This document shows positions 46,868 through 58,100 of a DNA stretch of 64,000 nt, piece after piece. Both the position numbers and the translations under genes were made by a program. The stretch's first letter is position 1. Every line of letters starts with the position of its first letter. The notes beneath the pieces are model-generated. The model worked only from the letters and a program-made list of their open reading frames with translations. It was not told the origin of the DNA and did no database searches. Source of the stretch: Hygrocybe punicea (taxonomy: Eukaryota > Basidiomycota > Agaricomycetes > Agaricales > Hygrophoraceae); contig OY744473.1 in NCBI GenBank assembly GCA_963556145.1, forward strand, positions 1,550,001 to 1,614,000, read 5' to 3'.

Positions 46868-47316
46868 CATGCCTTTACCAAAAGCAAAAGAACGTGAACG
46901 TGGCCGCAAATGTTGAACTGATGCAACTTACAATGCTCATCAAGCAAAGTTGAAGAGAAGCCACCCCCAGCCATGCACCATTGCTCCTTCTGAGGCCATA
47001 CTTCCCTGGTGGGAATGCTTTCACACCAGCATGATGTGCAACCGCTGGCAATGGCCGAGTTGGAGTCGTACATGCTGCAGATGTAATGTACACCTTCTCG
47101 AAGGTGAAGACAATGATTTCTGCTGCAATAAACAAAAGTCGATCGTCCCATCACTACCTCCCCTTCCTGTGTGGCTAGCGCATCTCTTGCAACACAACAC
47201 GCATTCTCGAAATCTCTCTACACAGTCACGCCAACTCAACAACTTATTTTGCTTTATGGCAATCGGCACAACTGGCGGCTTTCAACACTTTCAATCTGGC
47301 CCTGCTCATGAGATAG
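46868..47316 (+). pseudogene. Helitron helicase/Rep N-terminal fragment
   Basis: From ATG 46868: KAKERERGRKC, a TGA, TDATYNAHQAKLKRSHPQP, then the zinc-like block RTCCRCNVHLLEGEDNDFCC, PPLPVWLAHLLQ, SRQLNNLFCFMAIGTTGGFQ and FQSGPAH. The segment C..C...GE...FCC, SR.LNN.F.F...G..G, GP.H is the start of fungal Helitron proteins (the Helitron_like_N region), normally followed by GRTYHR. Here it stops at GPAH, where sequence matching a LINE in opposite orientation begins. The Rep nuclease tyrosines and the helicase are absent. Helitrons move by rolling-circle replication; this piece is dead. Confidence 0.72.
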
Positions 47317-47324
47317 TCACGTGT

Positions 47325-48800
47325 GGTGGTTGTAGGTCATGTGTGGATTTGGAAGAGGAGGGTAGTGAGGATTGGGACGTGGTCGGTGCCTGTGGGGCAT
47401 TCTTGGGGTTTCATGTCACATATTAGGATCGATTCTAAAGTTTTGCCTGAGCAGAAGACATTGTCAGTTCGTGTCCAGTTTTTGGTGGCCATTGATTCCA
47501 GTGTGGGTAAGTCCTTGGATAGTGCCATGATTAGGTCATGGCTCATCGTGGCGTCTATAAGGAACTGTGCTTGATCTAGGGCAGTGGCAGTGAAGAGGTG
47601 GTGGATCCTTTCTTCATCCCAGTATGGGTGATGCCAGTTGAAATCTCCACACCAGATCATGTGGTCAAGTTCATTTCGCTAGAGTGTGAGTTTGTTATCT
47701 TTGGCATAATTGGATAATAATGTGATATTGTTGGAGTGTAGGCAATTGTTGTAGATGTTAAATATGGAGATGTTGCCTTGTAGGCTTTGAATACGGATGG
47801 TGGATATGCCATTGGAGCCAGGGATCTTAATTTGTTCCCAGGTTGTTGTGTTGAGTCTAGTGTTGACGAGGATGACTGAGCGGACCATCACGTCAATGGT
47901 GAATCGAGATGTGGGGTAGATTACCCACCAGTCATGTGTTGCTTTGGTATTGTTGTATTTGTTGAAGCAAGGTTCTTGTAATAGGAGCACATCACATTTA
48001 TTATATAGATTTGAGTTTATTAAGTCCCATTGTGGCTTGGCAGATTTGTTAAGGTTAATTTGCCACATATTCAAATGAATCAGGTTGTCGTTGGGGTGAT
48101 CAGGCATGGGGCAAGGCAGGGATGGAGTTGAGTGGTCTACTATTGAAGCTGGAGTAGGCTGATGGTGGGCGATCACCCCAACCTTCTGGGGTACAGATAT
48201 GTGGGATGGAGATGGGGGGTGTGGTTTTTTCATTCAATGTGAAGGGGAGTGTTGATTGTGTGAGGTGGGGGAGTGTGTTGTGTGGGGATCTGTGTTGTTG
48301 TAGGGGTGGTCATGTGGGATTGGGTCTGTTAGGTGGTGTATGATGGGTGTTTGTGTTGGGAGCATAGTGTCTGTCTTCAGGTCTGAGTATAGGGCAGTGG
48401 GAGTGTGAGTTATTGGCAGTGTATGATGTAGGAGGGGTATCTGGGGGGGTGAGCACCTGCATCCACAGGTCATCTGTGGGGTAGTAGGGCATACAGTTTT
48501 CTATATTGGACGTGTCTATGTCCTTGCATTTTTTGATGAAGGTTGGGCAGCTGCAGTCCCAGCTGGTGTGGCCATCCTTTCTGCAGGGAGTACAGTGTGG
48601 GCTGTTGCTGATGGTGCAGTCTGTGGTTCGGTGACTTTTGCTGCAGGTACTGCATGTGTCTCTAAGGGCTGGGCACGAGGATGCGATGTGGTTCCATAGT
48701 TGGTAGCATAGGCATCAGAGGGGTTCTCTTTTACATTTATTGGCTTTGATGTGTTTGTGGCATATATAGCCCTTTGGATTTAATAGAGTTAGCAGATTCT
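47325..48800 (-). pseudogene. Non-LTR retrotransposon gag/endonuclease fragment
   Basis: On minus, Cys/His knuckles come first (KGYICHKHIKANKCK; CLCYQLWNHIASSC; CSTCSKSHRTTDCT; CTPCRKDGHTSWDC) from about 48790 to 48550. An endonuclease/exonuclease/phosphatase domain follows from about 48110: MWQINLNKSAKPQWDLINSN, YNKCDVLLLQEPCFNKYN, GDFNWHHPYWDEERIH, ATKNWTRTDNVFCS and GTDHVPI. QEP, GDFN and DHVPI correspond to catalytic motifs of APE-type endonucleases of LINEs. Frame changes lie near 48235 and 47675. No reverse transcriptase follows: sequence ends at about 47325, against the Helitron piece. LINEs usually lose 5' ends, so loss of the 3' half points to a later deletion or rearrangement. Confidence 0.78.
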
Positions 48801-49062
48801 GGGGAGGAGATAGTGAGGAATGTGTGTCCACAGGTTTGGTTGGCTGTATGCTTAGTGTTTCAAGGTCCAGTCTGGTCCGGTTTTTCAGCCCAATTTGGGT
48901 GCAACCAGAACTGGTCCGGTTGTTCAATTGCTAAATTAACTTGCAACCACAACTGGACCACCTAAAACCAGTTGCAGGTGGTTTGGTTGTGGTTGCAAAA
49001 CCAGTTGAGACCAGTTATACTCAGGACTGACTGATTGATAACCAGTCTTTTTAGTGTAAAAA
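48801..49062. repeat. AACTGG/CCAGTT-rich spacer
   Basis: Short inverted words (AACTGGTCCGG, CAACTGGACC, AACCAGTTG, ACCAGTTATAC) recur seven or so times between 48850 and 49050, including an ACCACCT...AGGTGGT mini-hairpin near 48960. No gene. Confidence 0.5.
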
Positions 49063-49065
49063 CGC

Positions 49066-49740
49066 ACTTCAACCTTGCAAAACTGGACACGCGTCAATTG
49101 ACATGTTGCCATGTGTATGTGAGGTGGACTGGGGTGTTGGCGTTGCGGCCCCATTGATGATGGCATTGGTGGTCCTGTTGAGTTTGTTGCATCCCCGTTG
49201 ATGGCAGCATTGCGTTGATGGCCCCCATTGATGGTCGTGGGGGTGGTGGTGGTCGACCGTGGGTGGTAGGCATTGGCATGTTGGTGGGGGCATTGTGGCC
49301 CCATTGTGGTCCAGTGGTGATGGTGGCATTGGTGGTCCCATGGCATTGGCGGGTGAGTGGGTTGGCGGGTTGGTCGTGTTGATGATAATGGGGGTGTTGG
49401 CCCCATGGATGGTTGTGGTTGTGTCATGTGGGCACTATGGTGGGGCAGTCGCATCAGATGTGTGGACATATTCGTTGTTGTCATGTTGGTGAGGAACTAG
49501 AGAAGAATTAAATGAAAAATGAAAAAAAAAACATACTTTTGCAGCAGGGAGGGATGCACCCATCCCCACTGCCCCTGCATGCTTGTTGCATTTGCCTTCT
49601 TGCTTGGCTTCTCACTTGTCTTGGGAATTGCGGTGTTATTCATTGGTGCTGCTACTGTGGGTCTTGCCATAGCCCTGGGTGGTACCGTGGCCGTTCATGT
49701 CATCGACATCCTTGTTTTTGCTTGAGTAGTTGTCGTTTAC
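49066..49740 (-). CDS. Low-complexity His/Pro/Thr-rich protein
   Basis: Minus-strand member of the low-complexity family. Exon 1 (about 49740-49552) encodes Thr/Ala/Pro-rich sequence, and ends by the GGGTGCATCCCTCCCTGCTGC box. An intron of about 50 bp with a T-rich middle ends at CTCTAG (about 49499). Exon 2 starts FLTNMTTTNMSTHLMRLP and encodes PMPWDHQCHHHHWTTMG-type repeats, ending near the palindrome copy at 49075-49130 (ATCQLTR). Function is unknown; start and end are approximate. The antisense strand gives hydrophobic frames that I consider shadows. Confidence 0.33.
49075..49130. repeat. GTCAATTGAC palindrome, copy 2
   Basis: CCTTGCAAA left, GTCAATTGAC core at 49093-49102, GTGAGGTGG right; a degenerate copy of the same 54-58-bp unit. 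Confidence 0.6.
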
Positions 49741-50240
49741 CTGCCAAATTTATCAGCATGTGAATCAAATAACAAAAAAACTTACCATGGTCACTGATAC
49801 TGGTTGTGGGGTTGGTCATGAATTTCTGCTTTGTTTGGTTGCATTGTTGACATTTGCTCGTACAAATTTTCCAACTCTTATCTTAGCATTCACCTGTTCA
49901 CTACATGATTCCTGACTTAGTATATAGAAAATTGAACTCAGAACATCAGGAAAAACACTTTGGCTCCATGACATCCTGGGAACTTATGAAATTCCCAGAG
50001 TGTCACAATGGGCCACAGAGTGTCTCAGAGTGTCCCATAGTGCCTCATGTCATTATAAAATGTGGAAACATAATATAGTTCTCAACAACCTCATTAAAAC
50101 CTTGTTTAGACATTTATCCACCCATATTATATACCATATAGTCTTATATGAATACATCCACAGGCCTTCTTGGGACTATGAAAAAATCCCAGACCAGTTT
50201 AGTTTTGATCTGGACCATGAAATGCTTGCCCTTCCCCGCA
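49741..50240. other. Intergenic, nothing convincing
   Basis: About 500 bp. It holds a CAGAGTGTCNCA-type short repeat at 49995-50035 (CAGAGTGTCACAA, CAGAGTGTCTCAG, CAGAGTGTCCCAT). No gene. Confidence 0.45.
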
Positions 50241-50900
50241 CCATCTGACCTCACAACAGTGCTGTGCATGTCAATTGACATGGTGAGCCTATGTGCAAGG
50301 TGATGGGGGTGCTGGGGTGCTGGCTCTCTCCTCTCCTCTCTGCACCTCATGAATGTAGGGTGAGGTCCCTACATCCCTGTAACCTCGCGAACACAGCTGT
50401 GATGTCAACTGACGCTGGGCTGCGTGTTCACGAGGTGAATCAGGTGGGGACCATGTCCCCTCCTTGTCTCCTTGTCTTCTCCCCCTCTTCTCCTTGTGAA
50501 CATGGTGCTGATGTCAATTGACATGGCAGTGCTGATTCGTGAGGTGGGTTGGGGGTGAGCTGTCATCGCCGCTGACTCACCAGTGTGTTGAGTGGCCATT
50601 TGGCCGTTTGGCCTGTGTTGTTGCTGTCTGTCATTGGCACCCTGGTTGAGAGGGTGGGGGTTTGGGAGGATCTGCAGCTGTAGTCAGTAATAATAATAAT
50701 TGAAATACATACCTGTTGCAGTGGGTGGTGGGTACACCACCCCCGCTGCTCCTCTCCTTGCCTCCATCATCCATTCCCACCATGCTTGCTGCTGCCACTG
50801 TTGTTTGCAATGGACATGGCTTGCTGCCACAGCGGTTGTCCCTGCCACCCTTGCCCTTGCCCTTGCTGTGCCCATGCCCATGCCCACCATCGGTTTCACT
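50240..50900 (-). CDS. Low-complexity protein with three palindrome copies
   Basis: Minus-strand member of the low-complexity family. Exon 1 (about 50899-50711) encodes Met/Gly/Arg- and Gln-rich sequence ending VVYPPPTATG before GTATGT. Exon 2 starts after a TACAG acceptor near 50672 and encodes ANDRQQQHRPNGQMATQHTG, TSRISTAMSIDISTMFTRR and VNTQPSV. Three copies of the 54-58-bp palindrome fall in it. Function unknown. In-frame stops near the end make its 3' limit uncertain. Confidence 0.33.
50249..50541. repeat. GTCAATTGAC palindrome, copies 3-5
   Basis: Three units in tandem: core GTCAATTGAC at 50270-50279 with CCTCACAA and GCAAGGTG arms; variant core GTCAACTGAC at 50403-50412 with CCTCGCGAA and TTCACGAGGT arms; core GTCAATTGAC at 50513-50522 with CCTTGTGAA and TTCGTGAGGTGG arms. 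Spacing is about 110-135 bp. Confidence 0.75.
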
Positions 50901-51227
50901 GTTGTGTTTGTTGTGATTATGGTCGTTGTGTGTCTGACAGTGTTAGTCAGTCACAGTGTGATAAAACAAAAATATAAACACCTGACCTTCCCACACTTTG
51001 AGCCCAATAAGGCTTGTCGCTGGTGCTCAAAGTCCAGCCTAATTGGGCTCAACTTGGCTCAGCCTCAACACCGGTGGTAAATCTGTGGTTTGCTCTACAT
51101 TTACCTCGTCAGCTCCTACTTTATCTCTGCGTTATCTATCTTATCTCTGGGATTATCTAGCGCTGACAAAGAATTGATAGCGCTGGCGCATGGACCAAGT
51201 CAGGACTTGCCCCGCTGGCACCTCCCG
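50901..51227. other. Intergenic, nothing seen
   Basis: About 330 bp without coding signal. A short AAAGTCCAGCCTAATTGGGC stretch near 51030 mirrors TTTGAGCCCAATAAGGC at 50997. Confidence 0.45.
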
Positions 51228-51625
51228 CCCTCAACGATGAGTGCAGTACATGCTTACATATAAGTACCTCAAGCCTCTTTGTTTTACGTGGTGTATTTAT
51301 ATGATTTCCGGTGCTTCTTCAGCCACGCAAAGCCCTCCTGCCATCAGAGCCGAGTCCAGATCAGCCTTGCTGGCACAGTGGCACCCCCTGCCCTCAATGA
51401 CGAGTGCAGTACATGCCTACATGTAAGTGCTTCATCCCTCTTTGTCCTACGTGGTGTATTTATATGTTTTCTGGTGCCTCTTTAGCCACGCAAAGCCCTT
51501 CCGCCGTCCAACAAATGCAGGATTGCGTACACATCAATGGCACTATTTTGGCACAGCAGCCTCAATGCAGCCTTCCAACTCCCATCTTGGTGTTTTCCAA
51601 TGACCCCGCACTGTCCTTTCCAGTG
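51228..51625 (+). repeat. Repeat flanking the KDZ block, left copy
   Basis: Internally a tandem duplication of about 162 bp (units starting near 51228 and 51390). Each has CAATGACGAGTGCAGTACATGCCTACAT, an intron-like GTAAGTGC...TTTAG, then CCACGCAAAGCCC. It continues through CAACAAATGCAGGAT to CCCGCACTGTCC. The same sequence lies inverted at 59041-59271. It may be an exon-intron scrap of an unidentified gene family. Confidence 0.75.
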
Positions 51626-51784
51626 CTACTGTGTCACCTTTCATTATGGCATGCTCTTGGCATACAAGCTTAATTCAATCATCCTGTGTCCTGACCTTTT
51701 TTACTCAATAAAATGTGTTACGTTGTTCAGAATGAATAATATGACATATCAAGCGTATATGAGTGTTCAGAAGTCAGCATTTAG

Positions 51785-53530
51785 CCAATTAGTATAGCTA
51801 AAATCCTCAACATTTCCTCCCATCATGGCAGTGCTGGTGCCCGCGATAAGATTAGGGTCGAAACTGTAATCAAAGTTGCCATTATCTGGGCCATATAAAA
51901 GGTCATTGAATGCGCCAGGTGGGAACAGGTTGTTGTTAGGGATGCTAATGATGACACGGTTCACGTTGGAAGTCCTGCTGATGGCAGGAACAATGATAGC
52001 AGGGGTTACACCATTGAAAGTGGCGGGAGGATGAGCATCTGTGTTAGACGGTGGGGAGCAGTCGGAGCCATCAGAGTTCCTGCTAGTATTCCTGTTGTCG
52101 TCATTTGGGCCTGCCCTGGTAGTATCAACTGCATCTGAGCTCCCATTGCCCCTCCTACACGTTTCCACGGGTTCGCGAGCACATTTCTTTCCCTTATCTG
52201 AGCACTCTCGGTGGTGAGGTTCCTTGATTTCGCCATTCTCTATCTGACGATCACGTTCCTGGTCCAGCTGATCAAACTCAGCATCAGAGATGGATTTCCA
52301 ATAAATTTTCCCGGTCTGCCATTTCCTCAACAATGACTCAAGGGTGGGGAGGGCACCAGACACATCACTCAGGTTTGCGAAGGGTATTTCACTCGGCCAC
52401 CCAGATATCATAACCCTGTGTTTCCTGACAATGTCTCACCAATAATTCCTCCATTTCATTTCGGTATTGGGAAGACCTGTCACCGCACCTGCATATGGTC
52501 AACATCTTGATTTTCAACGAGTTGTTGTACATACAAAGTTCAGATGTCATCACATGTCTTATCTCACCCCGAACTTGAGAGACTCGGCCAGGTTGATTTT
52601 TGGCAGCACCTGCGATAAGGTTGAGTAGGCATGTAAGGTAAAATCCCCAGAAAGCTTCTTACCAGCCAGACCTTGGATTGTGTGGCCCTCCAGTTTGCTG
52701 ATAAAATCTTGATTGTCCGTTTTCATTGTGCCAAGCATGAAATTTTCTACACCTTCGGTAGCGAAGGCAACACCACGAATCGCTAAATCAGTCGATCCGT
52801 GAGTGGTGAACAAGAGTGATTCACATCCGGTTTGTGATTTAAGGTTGTGAAGCTAATAAGACTGCATCAAAAAAAAAAAATCACCGATGAAATGAGAGAT
52901 TTACCTCCTTCTCAACTGCTGCAATCATATAGTTGACATCATTTACCTTGGAGCAATTTGAAATCCGTCGACCCTGAGTTTGTAAAGCCTTGTGCTCGTC
53001 CAGTTCATGGATCAGTTCCTGCTTTCGTTCGTCAGGTAAATTGTCATACTCATTCTGGTTGTTGGTGGATGTATCTATGAGTGCTTGTCGACCAAGGCTT
53101 GAGCCTGTCAAATGTCAGTAACCCAATGGCAAAGCGAGGAAAAGAACCCACTGCCTAAGCAAGTTGTTCCTGTGATTTTTTCCAGCAGAAAGCATTCCAT
53201 GCGGTTGTTTTTTTGTTGTGCCGTCCAAGAGGTCCTTTCCCCATATGCAAGGCAGACTGTACGTGTTGTATGCTCCTGTGGTGGGTAACAGCAATATTTT
53301 CTGTAGCCTCGTCGATAGTTTTCCAAGCATCTGATATATCTTTTGAGTAAGCAGCAGCAACCTGCTGTTGGTGAGCCTTCGCTGCACAACGGGCATCTTT
53401 GGTGAGTTTAGGCCGGGGTGCATGTCACTTTTTTTCCTGAGTCCGATGGGAGTTGACAGACGCTTTGAAGACATGAAGCGTCTTAGCATAGAGGATTGGA
53501 ACTGGGATATCTGAGAGCCAAAGCACATTG
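51785..53530 (-). pseudogene. Agaricomycete hypothetical protein, decayed 5' part
   Basis: Blocks on minus: a 5' region in several frames (53530-53110) that includes KNNRMECFLLEKITGTTCLG-like sequence; NQNEYDNLPDERKQELIHEL and VNDVNYMIAAVEKE (about 53060-52890); LFTTHGSTDLAIRGVAFATE, FISKLEGHTIQGLAGKKLSG (about 52815-52660); and MISGWPSEIPFANLSDVSGA, LRKWQTGKIYWKSI (52411-52280). An Asn/Ser-rich tail ends NWLNADF at 51785. The order resembles a large family of hypothetical proteins with an HMG-like N-terminal helix seen beside transposons in these fungi. The KDZ transposase and one other minus-strand gene lie upstream. The N-terminal frames are broken. Function unknown. Confidence 0.5.
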
Positions 53531-53983
53531 ATCAAAATAGGAATATGAACATGGAACCAGAACAGACCCTCATAATATTTGACACGTCAGAGCACGGAGC
53601 CAAGCAAAAAGAAGAGTCACAATTTAGGTGGGAAATTTTTGATAGTTCATTGCCGGCTGTAATTTGTTCACACAAAGATGGCAAGACTAAGCGACAGTAA
53701 ACTTGAATTTATAGAGGAAATAGGTCAGCTCACGCAAGCAGAATCACATGAAAATGAAAAGAAGCAAAACGAGCACTATGACAGTCAAAATCAGCCCAGA
53801 GCAAAGAGATCGGCAACAAAATTGGAGCCTTCGAGCCAACCTAGATTCAGTCTGTGAAGATATTAGACACAGTTTGAACACAGAGCTAACCGAGTTAACT
53901 AGCCATATTTTCATGGGCGTTAGTCAGGATTTGTGCAAGTTGCAGTGCTTCCCCGCTACTGAGACCCCATTCTTTTACCATTG
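53531..53983. other. Intergenic between two minus-strand genes
   Basis: About 450 bp. I see no exon. The plus-strand open frame at 53748-53987 has no supporting features. Confidence 0.45.
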
Positions 53984-55000
53984 CTAGAAGGCCATCTTAT
54001 CTCTGGATTGAAGAAGTTGCTTCATGGTGTGTGGGAATGACCCAGGAATAGTTTGCGAAGCCGATAAACTATCAATCGATGCAGTCGACTGATCAGCTCG
54101 ACCCGTCGTCAATGCAGACAATTCCTGTAACAAAAATATGTCAATATACGCTAGAGCGAAAAATACAAACATACATCATATTCTGCCATGGAGCCCACAT
54201 TCAAATTAAGTGATTCGTCGCTTCCGCAGAGCTCAACGCCAGGATTGACAGTGAAATCGGATGCCTCAGCCCACCACGCCTCATCAGCATACTCCATGTA
54301 TTCCCCATCCTCATCTTTGTCCACCAGATCCTGCCAAATGCCTCTGATCTCCAGGAGATGATGGCAGCGGCCAGGACTTTTGGTATCGACTACACCCTCT
54401 TCGCAACGACAATCAATTTGACGAGGGATCTTGACAGCAGCGGCGTGGCAAAGTTGCTTGAGTCAAACGAGATGAGGAACAGCGATATTTTCAGCAAAGT
54501 CTCGGATTAAAGGAGTGGAATGAGGGTCATCTGCTATCGTTGAAGTTATTGATCGTGGAAACATGGTTTTCACTTTGATGCCAATGCCCTTTGAGGGAAG
54601 AACACCAGGACAGCGGAGAAGAATGGTTACGTCTCCATCGATTGCGTCCAGGGATGTGATCTGAGTTAAAAAATGAATCTTTAATCAATGAAAATGACTT
54701 CACTAATTGTATAGACATACCGCGTCGAGGATGTCATTGAACGTGTCATGGGTTAGCTTCAACCAAGAGTCTGAGGGACTGATGGCCACATTGAGACCAA
54801 ACTGAGAGATTTCTTGGAAGTAAGCAAGACAAGATGGGTTGAGAATGTTATCAGTGTGGTGGATAGCACCATTGCGAAGGTAACCGCGACAAGATGCCAA
54901 ATTGCCTTCGTGATGAAGCAGGTTATGCTGAACCCAGAGCGACAATACATTGGAAGGTGAGTATTCAGGGCTGTCTTCTATGTGAGCTGACTCAGTGGAC
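53984..55000 (-). pseudogene. Unrecognised acidic protein, one internal stop
   Basis: Model on minus from an ATG near 54988: MSTESAHIEDSPEYSPSNVL, QHNLLHHEGNLASCRGYLRN, FQEISQFGLNVAISPSDSWL, TFNDILDA. A 57-bp intron (about 54720-54663) leads to SLDAIDGDVTILLRCPGVLP, RSITSTIADDPHSTPLIRDF and VPHLV, then TGA, and the frame reads on LKQLCHAAAVKIPRQIDCRC, HHLLEIRGIWQDLVDKDEDG, EAWWAEASDFTV. A final exon ends HTMKQLLQSRDKMAF at 53984. The single TGA would restore to Arg by one transition. No domain recognised. It lies immediately downstream of the KDZ transposase on the same strand and could be an accessory gene. Confidence 0.42.
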
Positions 55001-55146
55001 ATCAATTGGTAAGAACTGGCTTGCACGCAAAGTCCGCTCTTGGTAGTCTACAGTTGTTCGTGTTTCTTATGAACATTTAAGAACATCAACATTCATGCTT
55101 TATTAAATAACTACGGCGCCGATGAATAAATATTTCGTACAGGAGT

Positions 55147-58100
55147 TCAATCTGAAATTGCAACTACAAAAGCTGTCATATCATCCAGACCTCTCCCAAC
55201 CTCGTCGTCGTCGACATCGCAATCACCTGCTACAACCTCATTCAACACGAAGGGATCCACGTCATCTTGTACATGGGTAGAAGCTGCAAGGTTCTGGGTG
55301 CAGCATCGACGTACGCCAATTCCTGAACAACCCAAAAACCCAGGTAATCTCTCAATCCGATCTAAACGATGCAAAGTCAGTTCATTTACCATCGATTGCT
55401 TTTTCCATTGCCTGCGAGTCTCCAGGGCAAGATGGGGTTGGGTCGAGTTAAGCTCTCTGATAACGCCCTCCATCTCAAGCCTCTCATAATGAATTCTTGT
55501 GCATACACGCCATACCTCCACGTTCAGTCTTGTCATCTCCTCGTTGGCACGGCACAACATAAGATATTTCACTGTTGCTTCATGGCGTGCTGGTTGTGCC
55601 CAAAGTTCAGAGCGGATGTCCTTCCGTGAGTCTTGTAAGAGGTCGAATTCAGCTAAAAAGGTGTAATCGACAACTTGCTTCCACGTCAGAGGTGGTCAAG
55701 AGATTTTGGCTGCCTCCGTGTTATATGCAGAAAGTGCATTCCAGATAGCTTGAGATCATCATTGAAGTGCTTTTGATATCTGCTGTCGCATTTTGTAGCC
55801 TATATTCAATTGTGTTGAGGCAGGTCAATGGGACACGAATGGCACTATGACTTACCAGTATCCGACATGTTAAGTTTCTTCAGCTCAAAAAGCCTCTGGA
55901 CGACGAGTCATTCAAGCTCATCCAAAGACCTTCAATATGAGCGATATGCGAGTTCTTGCTTTGCCTCCTGATATTGGGGGAATGAGGGTTGCCAGCGTTC
56001 ACTGATGTCAAGTCTGTTCTCCAGCGCAGTAACACGTGTTTCAGAATTTTGGAGTTTAACATAAGCAGAGTCAACAATTCATTGTGTTTGACGGATTGTG
56101 GAAAGCAAATTTCTGGGGGCAATGTCGTTGAAGACCCAATTTGCAGCACCTCGAGCATTGTCCCATTCCAACCTCGTGCATGTGAATACTGTAGCATTAC
56201 AGGAAAATTACTATTGACTTACTGGCATCGAGCAAGGTCATCAAGTGCCTCAACATAAATGAAAGAAAGTTGTGTTTCAAGAGGTTCTTCTGACAAGGAC
56301 TCAAGATACTTCCACTCTTGGTCAAGGTATAATTTGAAATCGCCTTCTGCAACCTTCAAGGACTCGCATACATCGTGTAATGCTTCAGTCAGGGAATGTT
56401 TAATTTTCAGAGCCGCTCAATAGTGATTGTATAAGAATTTCCCTTCGATTCCACTATGAGTGATCAGGTGTGGATAAAATAAAATTACAGTTACCCAGTT
56501 CGGCGTACTTGTCTTCATCCCAAAAAAGGAAATGTTCTTCAATCGCCTGATGGCGGTGAAACTTGCTTGCATGCCTTGTACCTTGTGCAACTGCATTGGA
56601 AGCTGAAAATATTCGCTCGCAACCTTCTCCTTCCGACCGACCCATGCCCTTTATGTACAATGGATGCCATTTCAACTGACATGCTCGGTTGTGTGCATGA
56701 CCATGGAAAGCACCAACGGCAAGTCGGAATTGCGAGGATTGTGCAAGATTACCAAGGCAGCTGTTGTGAACAGTTGTTTCAAATGCGCACCCGATATCAT
56801 ACCGGCATCCAATCTTCGGTCCGTAAACTCTAATAAGGCAGTTGACTATTGCAAGGGGATACTTAGCACTATATATAGTTGGTCAGCGGCTGCATTAGAC
56901 AATGTTCTAGATCTCACCGTTCACTGCTTCGAATCATATCACAGAATTTCAGCACGAAGCCATGGCGACAGGCGACAAGAAAGATCCCAGTTTCCTCAAA
57001 CATCCCGAAAATCTTCTTCTGCCCTTCAGGTCCAGCATTGCGCCATCGTTTGATGCACTTGGCAACAGAGTCTAATGTCTCATCCTCCCAGTCATCGGTT
57101 TGATCATCGGTTGGGTCTCGTTTGGCCTGGGAGAGTGTTAGAGGAAATTTAATATAATCGGAGAATAATTTACAGATCAGGCTGGAACTTCATCCTTAAA
57201 TAGATCAACTTTGGCGGCATCCATCAGATAATCCAACCGTGCTAAGCATGCATTGGCACGCTCTTCTGTTCGCCGAACAGTGGCACCAGTTTGCTTGAGG
57301 GAATTCCCACCATCCATATCAAACAGGTGCGAAAACTCGAGATCTGGATCATCCTCCAACACATAGAAACAAGTAGGACAACAGTTGAGCATACGCCAAT
57401 TTGGTGTATCATGGTGCAGAGTGGCTTTGATTTGGGCATCGACAAGATATATGATCTCCAGGTAAATATCGTAAGTAATGGCAAATTTGTCATTGAGAGA
57501 TCGGTGAAAAGGTATCTGAATTCGATGTCAGACAATGTCAGACAACATCAAGCTGATGGCAAAGAAATGGTAAGGTACATTATGTAAATGACACAAAGCC
57601 TTGACTTGGCTCTGAATGCCAAACCAAGGATTGACGCGATGATGTTGACGATATGCTGCAAGAGTTTGGAGTATGGCCAGTCAGGGGTACACCCGCAGTG
57701 CTCTGGGGCTGTACTCGGACCCGTACCCGAGGCCAAAAGTACGGGTATGGCACGGGTTTTGCAGGGGTACAGGAAGAAACATGCAAAATACCCCTTTTTT
57801 ACCTTTTTTTGGTGGTTTTTATGGTTATTGTGGATGGAATACTGGTCGGATCCATTTAGTGTAAAGGAGCACAATGTTCAGAATACTATGGGGAGTGTTG
57901 AGAGCATTTTTTCATATTTTACAAGCAATTATTCTCATTATATCCCTCAAAAATAGCGAAAAATACCCCAAAAATTGAGTTTTTGATGTTTCTTCTCCCA
58001 AAAAAAATACAGCCCATACCCGCGTGGGTACTGCGGGTATTCTGAGGCTGGACTCGTACCCTTAACCCGTGGTACCCGTACTCTTAACCCCTGGGGGTAT

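Noticed and set aside
49519..49725. A small hydrophobic membrane-like protein on plus
   Set aside because: It is antisense to the Thr/Ala/Pro-rich exon of the minus-strand low-complexity gene, which gives hydrophobic codons on the opposite strand.
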